Assembly: GCA_034231615.1 (NCBI GenBank)
Contig: CM067309.1
Coordinates: forward strand, 31,046,798-31,110,797
Source: Meghimatium bilineatum
Taxonomy: Eukaryota > Mollusca > Gastropoda > Stylommatophora > Philomycidae
Length of the DNA: 64,000 nt
Direction: 5' to 3'
The notes beneath the pieces were generated by a model. The model worked only from the letters and a program-made list of their open reading frames with translations. It did not search any database and had not been told where the DNA came from. Both the position numbers and the translations under genes were made by a program. This document shows positions 53,601 to 56,600 of the stretch, in pieces (the stretch's first letter is position 1; the number at the start of each line of letters is the position of its first letter).

Positions 53601-56600
53601 TCCGCGATCCTGGGCGAGTTGACCAGCCGCAGCTAGAGACATGTTTAAGCAATCTGATATATCATTGCGCTACTGTCGTCTTGCGTCCTCATCCCATGTT
53701 GCCGTTAACTCTGCCTTCAGTTACTAATTTGTCCATGCTGCTATGTTTATTTATATGAAATAAAGCACAACTTTTCTTGTTATTAAGATATTGTCAAGGA
53801 GCAAACCCTCTTCCACATTTATTAAAATAATTACGGGGACATTTTCATGAACTGAAGCGAATGTGTACTATACTGCAGACTCTATCCAAAGTACGTAACA
53901 TATTTTTATCCATCTAATTTCTGATGAGGATCATGTTATGGGCCCGTCTCAGCCTGTTATATCAGTTTATATAACGTTATATATTCGTATCCCTGGATTG
54001 CCATGCTGTATTTAATCCAGTTGTACAAATGAGTACCCAAGTAACAGAGTAGGGGAAGATAATCATAGAGGGAGACCACTGGTCACCTTAAGCAGAAAAA
54101 CAATGAATTAGTACTTTGAGGAACAACATATTTAGTGGTTATGGGATTCTTCTTCTACTTTTGCGATCAGTTTCCTATGCTCATACGTCTATATAGGAAA
54201 TTGGGCCGCCTCTATAAATTCAGTCGTCAGCAGGAAGACCTCACGGTTGCTCCACAAATTTACCTTCAGGTTATGAGGTCACGTGCTACTCGCGAATTTT
54301 TGGCGTAACATACTACACACTCTGGTAAGAAATCAAACATCTATGAGAACGTCAGGAGTATGAGAACTGACGCAGAAGAGCAACTGTCTTCTGAATCTAT
54401 TACAGGACAAAACTTACAGAACTAAACAGAGACAAATAAAACTTACACTTGGTCTGAAGACGCCAGCGTCGAAGGACTTGGGAATTTTCTCAAACTGTAA
54501 CAAGAGAAAGCATAAAATAGAGTCAGTGGTGATTACGAGTGTGATTCTAATCGTTACCTCCAGACAAGACACACACACGCGCGCGCATATATATATAAAT
54601 ATATATATCTGCCATATTTTTTGTTTAATCAATCTCTATTCCTAATACTGCCCCCCCCTACACATTCAAACTTCACTCCCCTTCCCAAATTCTCTAAATT
54701 GCTTATTGGTAGCCCCTACTCTGTGTTTGTCGACGTGTGACCTTTCACATACACGCTATTTGGAGTGTTTGTGTGGTTCATGTTTTCAGTTATCATTCTT
54801 GAAATGGAATTATTCTCTTGATCTGATGTAACACTTATAACTTCTTCAACCTTTGACATCTCTTTATATATTGCTATTTTTATCCATTAATAGTGTGTAG
54901 GATTTTGCGCACTGTTCTAAACATAATTGAACGTGTTTCCCCTAATATTTATTCCTTTCTGTTCATGTACATAGGTATCTTGGTATAAACAACTCTGTAC
55001 AATAAACACACAAGTTTGAGTTAATTCCGTGTGTTTTCGTTTCTTGAGAAAGGCCCTGTTTGAACCGAAACGTGGAAACAATCCTTGTTATTGTGATTTA
55101 GTTTTTACATTTTTATTTGGATAGTTAATCTTACAGTAACATTATTAACTTAATATAATTTTGATCTCTAACTGACCCCTAACATGCCGCACGATCTTAT
55201 TGACCCCCCCCCCTAACATGTCAACACAGCTGTTAATAGTTCACCTAGTTCATCATATGTTTTGTAGTTCACCTAGTTCTTCATATGTTTTCTAGCTCAT
55301 CTAGTTGTATATTCTAGTACTAACCAATTTAACCAGTTTGTTAGAAGATCACGTAACAGTTTTTTTCAACTGTCAAACTATGCAGTAAACATGGGAGAAC
55401 TGACTGCACTCATTAGCACCAAATGTAGATGTGATTTGTTGTTACTAGCAATGTTGAGTTATCGCCATTAGCTGCCGATCTTGCAACTAAATCATTTTCC
55501 TAGTACATAAATAATCCAGATGTCATCACTCGCTGCATGCTCTTACATTTATTTCCCCGGAATAATATTTGTTTTGATGTGCAAACATCGAACGCACGTG
55601 GGACTATTAATTTGATATATTTTGTTTGTGAACTGTACGGGGATGTGTATATAACATTTACTGCTTGGAGATGTAACAACAAGGAACTCGATAGCATACA
55701 ATGTTGGTAGTCTTTCCTTTCTGCATCTCCGTTGCGTAGAGGTCAAATCGTTTGTCCTTGCGTTTTCCAGACTGGGGATTGAAAATAGAGCCACGGAAGT
55801 TTTCAAATGCATTTCTGGTAGGCTCCATTGGATTATCACTTGTGTTGCAAGCTCTAAACTGGATTATCACTTGAGTAGCAAGCTCTAAACTGGATTATCA
55901 CTTATGTTGCAAGCTCTAAACTGGATTATCACTTGAGTAGCAAGCTCTAACTGGATTATCACTTGAGCAGTAAGCTCTTACTGGATCATCACTTGAGTAG
56001 CAAGCTCTAACTGGATTATCACTTGAGCAGTAAGCTCTAACTGGATTGTCACTTGAGTAGCAAGCTATAAACTGGATTATCACTTGAGTAGCAAGCTCTA
56101 AACTGGATTATCACTTGATTAGCAAGCTATAAACGAAATACTCGGCATAACAGCATGTTGTTCCGCTATGAGAAACACACGTTCCACCGCAAAGTTTTGA
56201 TGTGGAGAGGTATAACATCATATTTGACCTTTAGTGGTCCTAGAATCAAACCAGATGATAAGTTATTGGTGTACTTGTCAAATTACCATCGTCATGGATC
56301 TTCTTAACCTACCACAAAAATAAAAACTATCTTGACAGACAAAAATGTCACAACAGGCAAGATTGAAGGCAACAGAGACAGAGGGCAACAACGTGAGAAA
56401 ATATCAGACAGTGTGACAAACTGGCACGGCAGGGAAACAGCAACGATCTTATTACATAATGCTAGAGATCTGCGGAGAGCCATGATCGCCTACGACAGCC
56501 GGCATGGCACCTGATGATGATCTGATATAATCCACCATGGAATAGTCCTTGGAATAACTCAACACATCAACACACACACACGTGTTGCTTTGGAAGTAAC

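Noticed and set aside
54569..54608. Z-DNA-prone AC/GC/AT microsatellite as a regulatory site
   Set aside because: A common simple repeat; nothing else in the sequence points to regulation.
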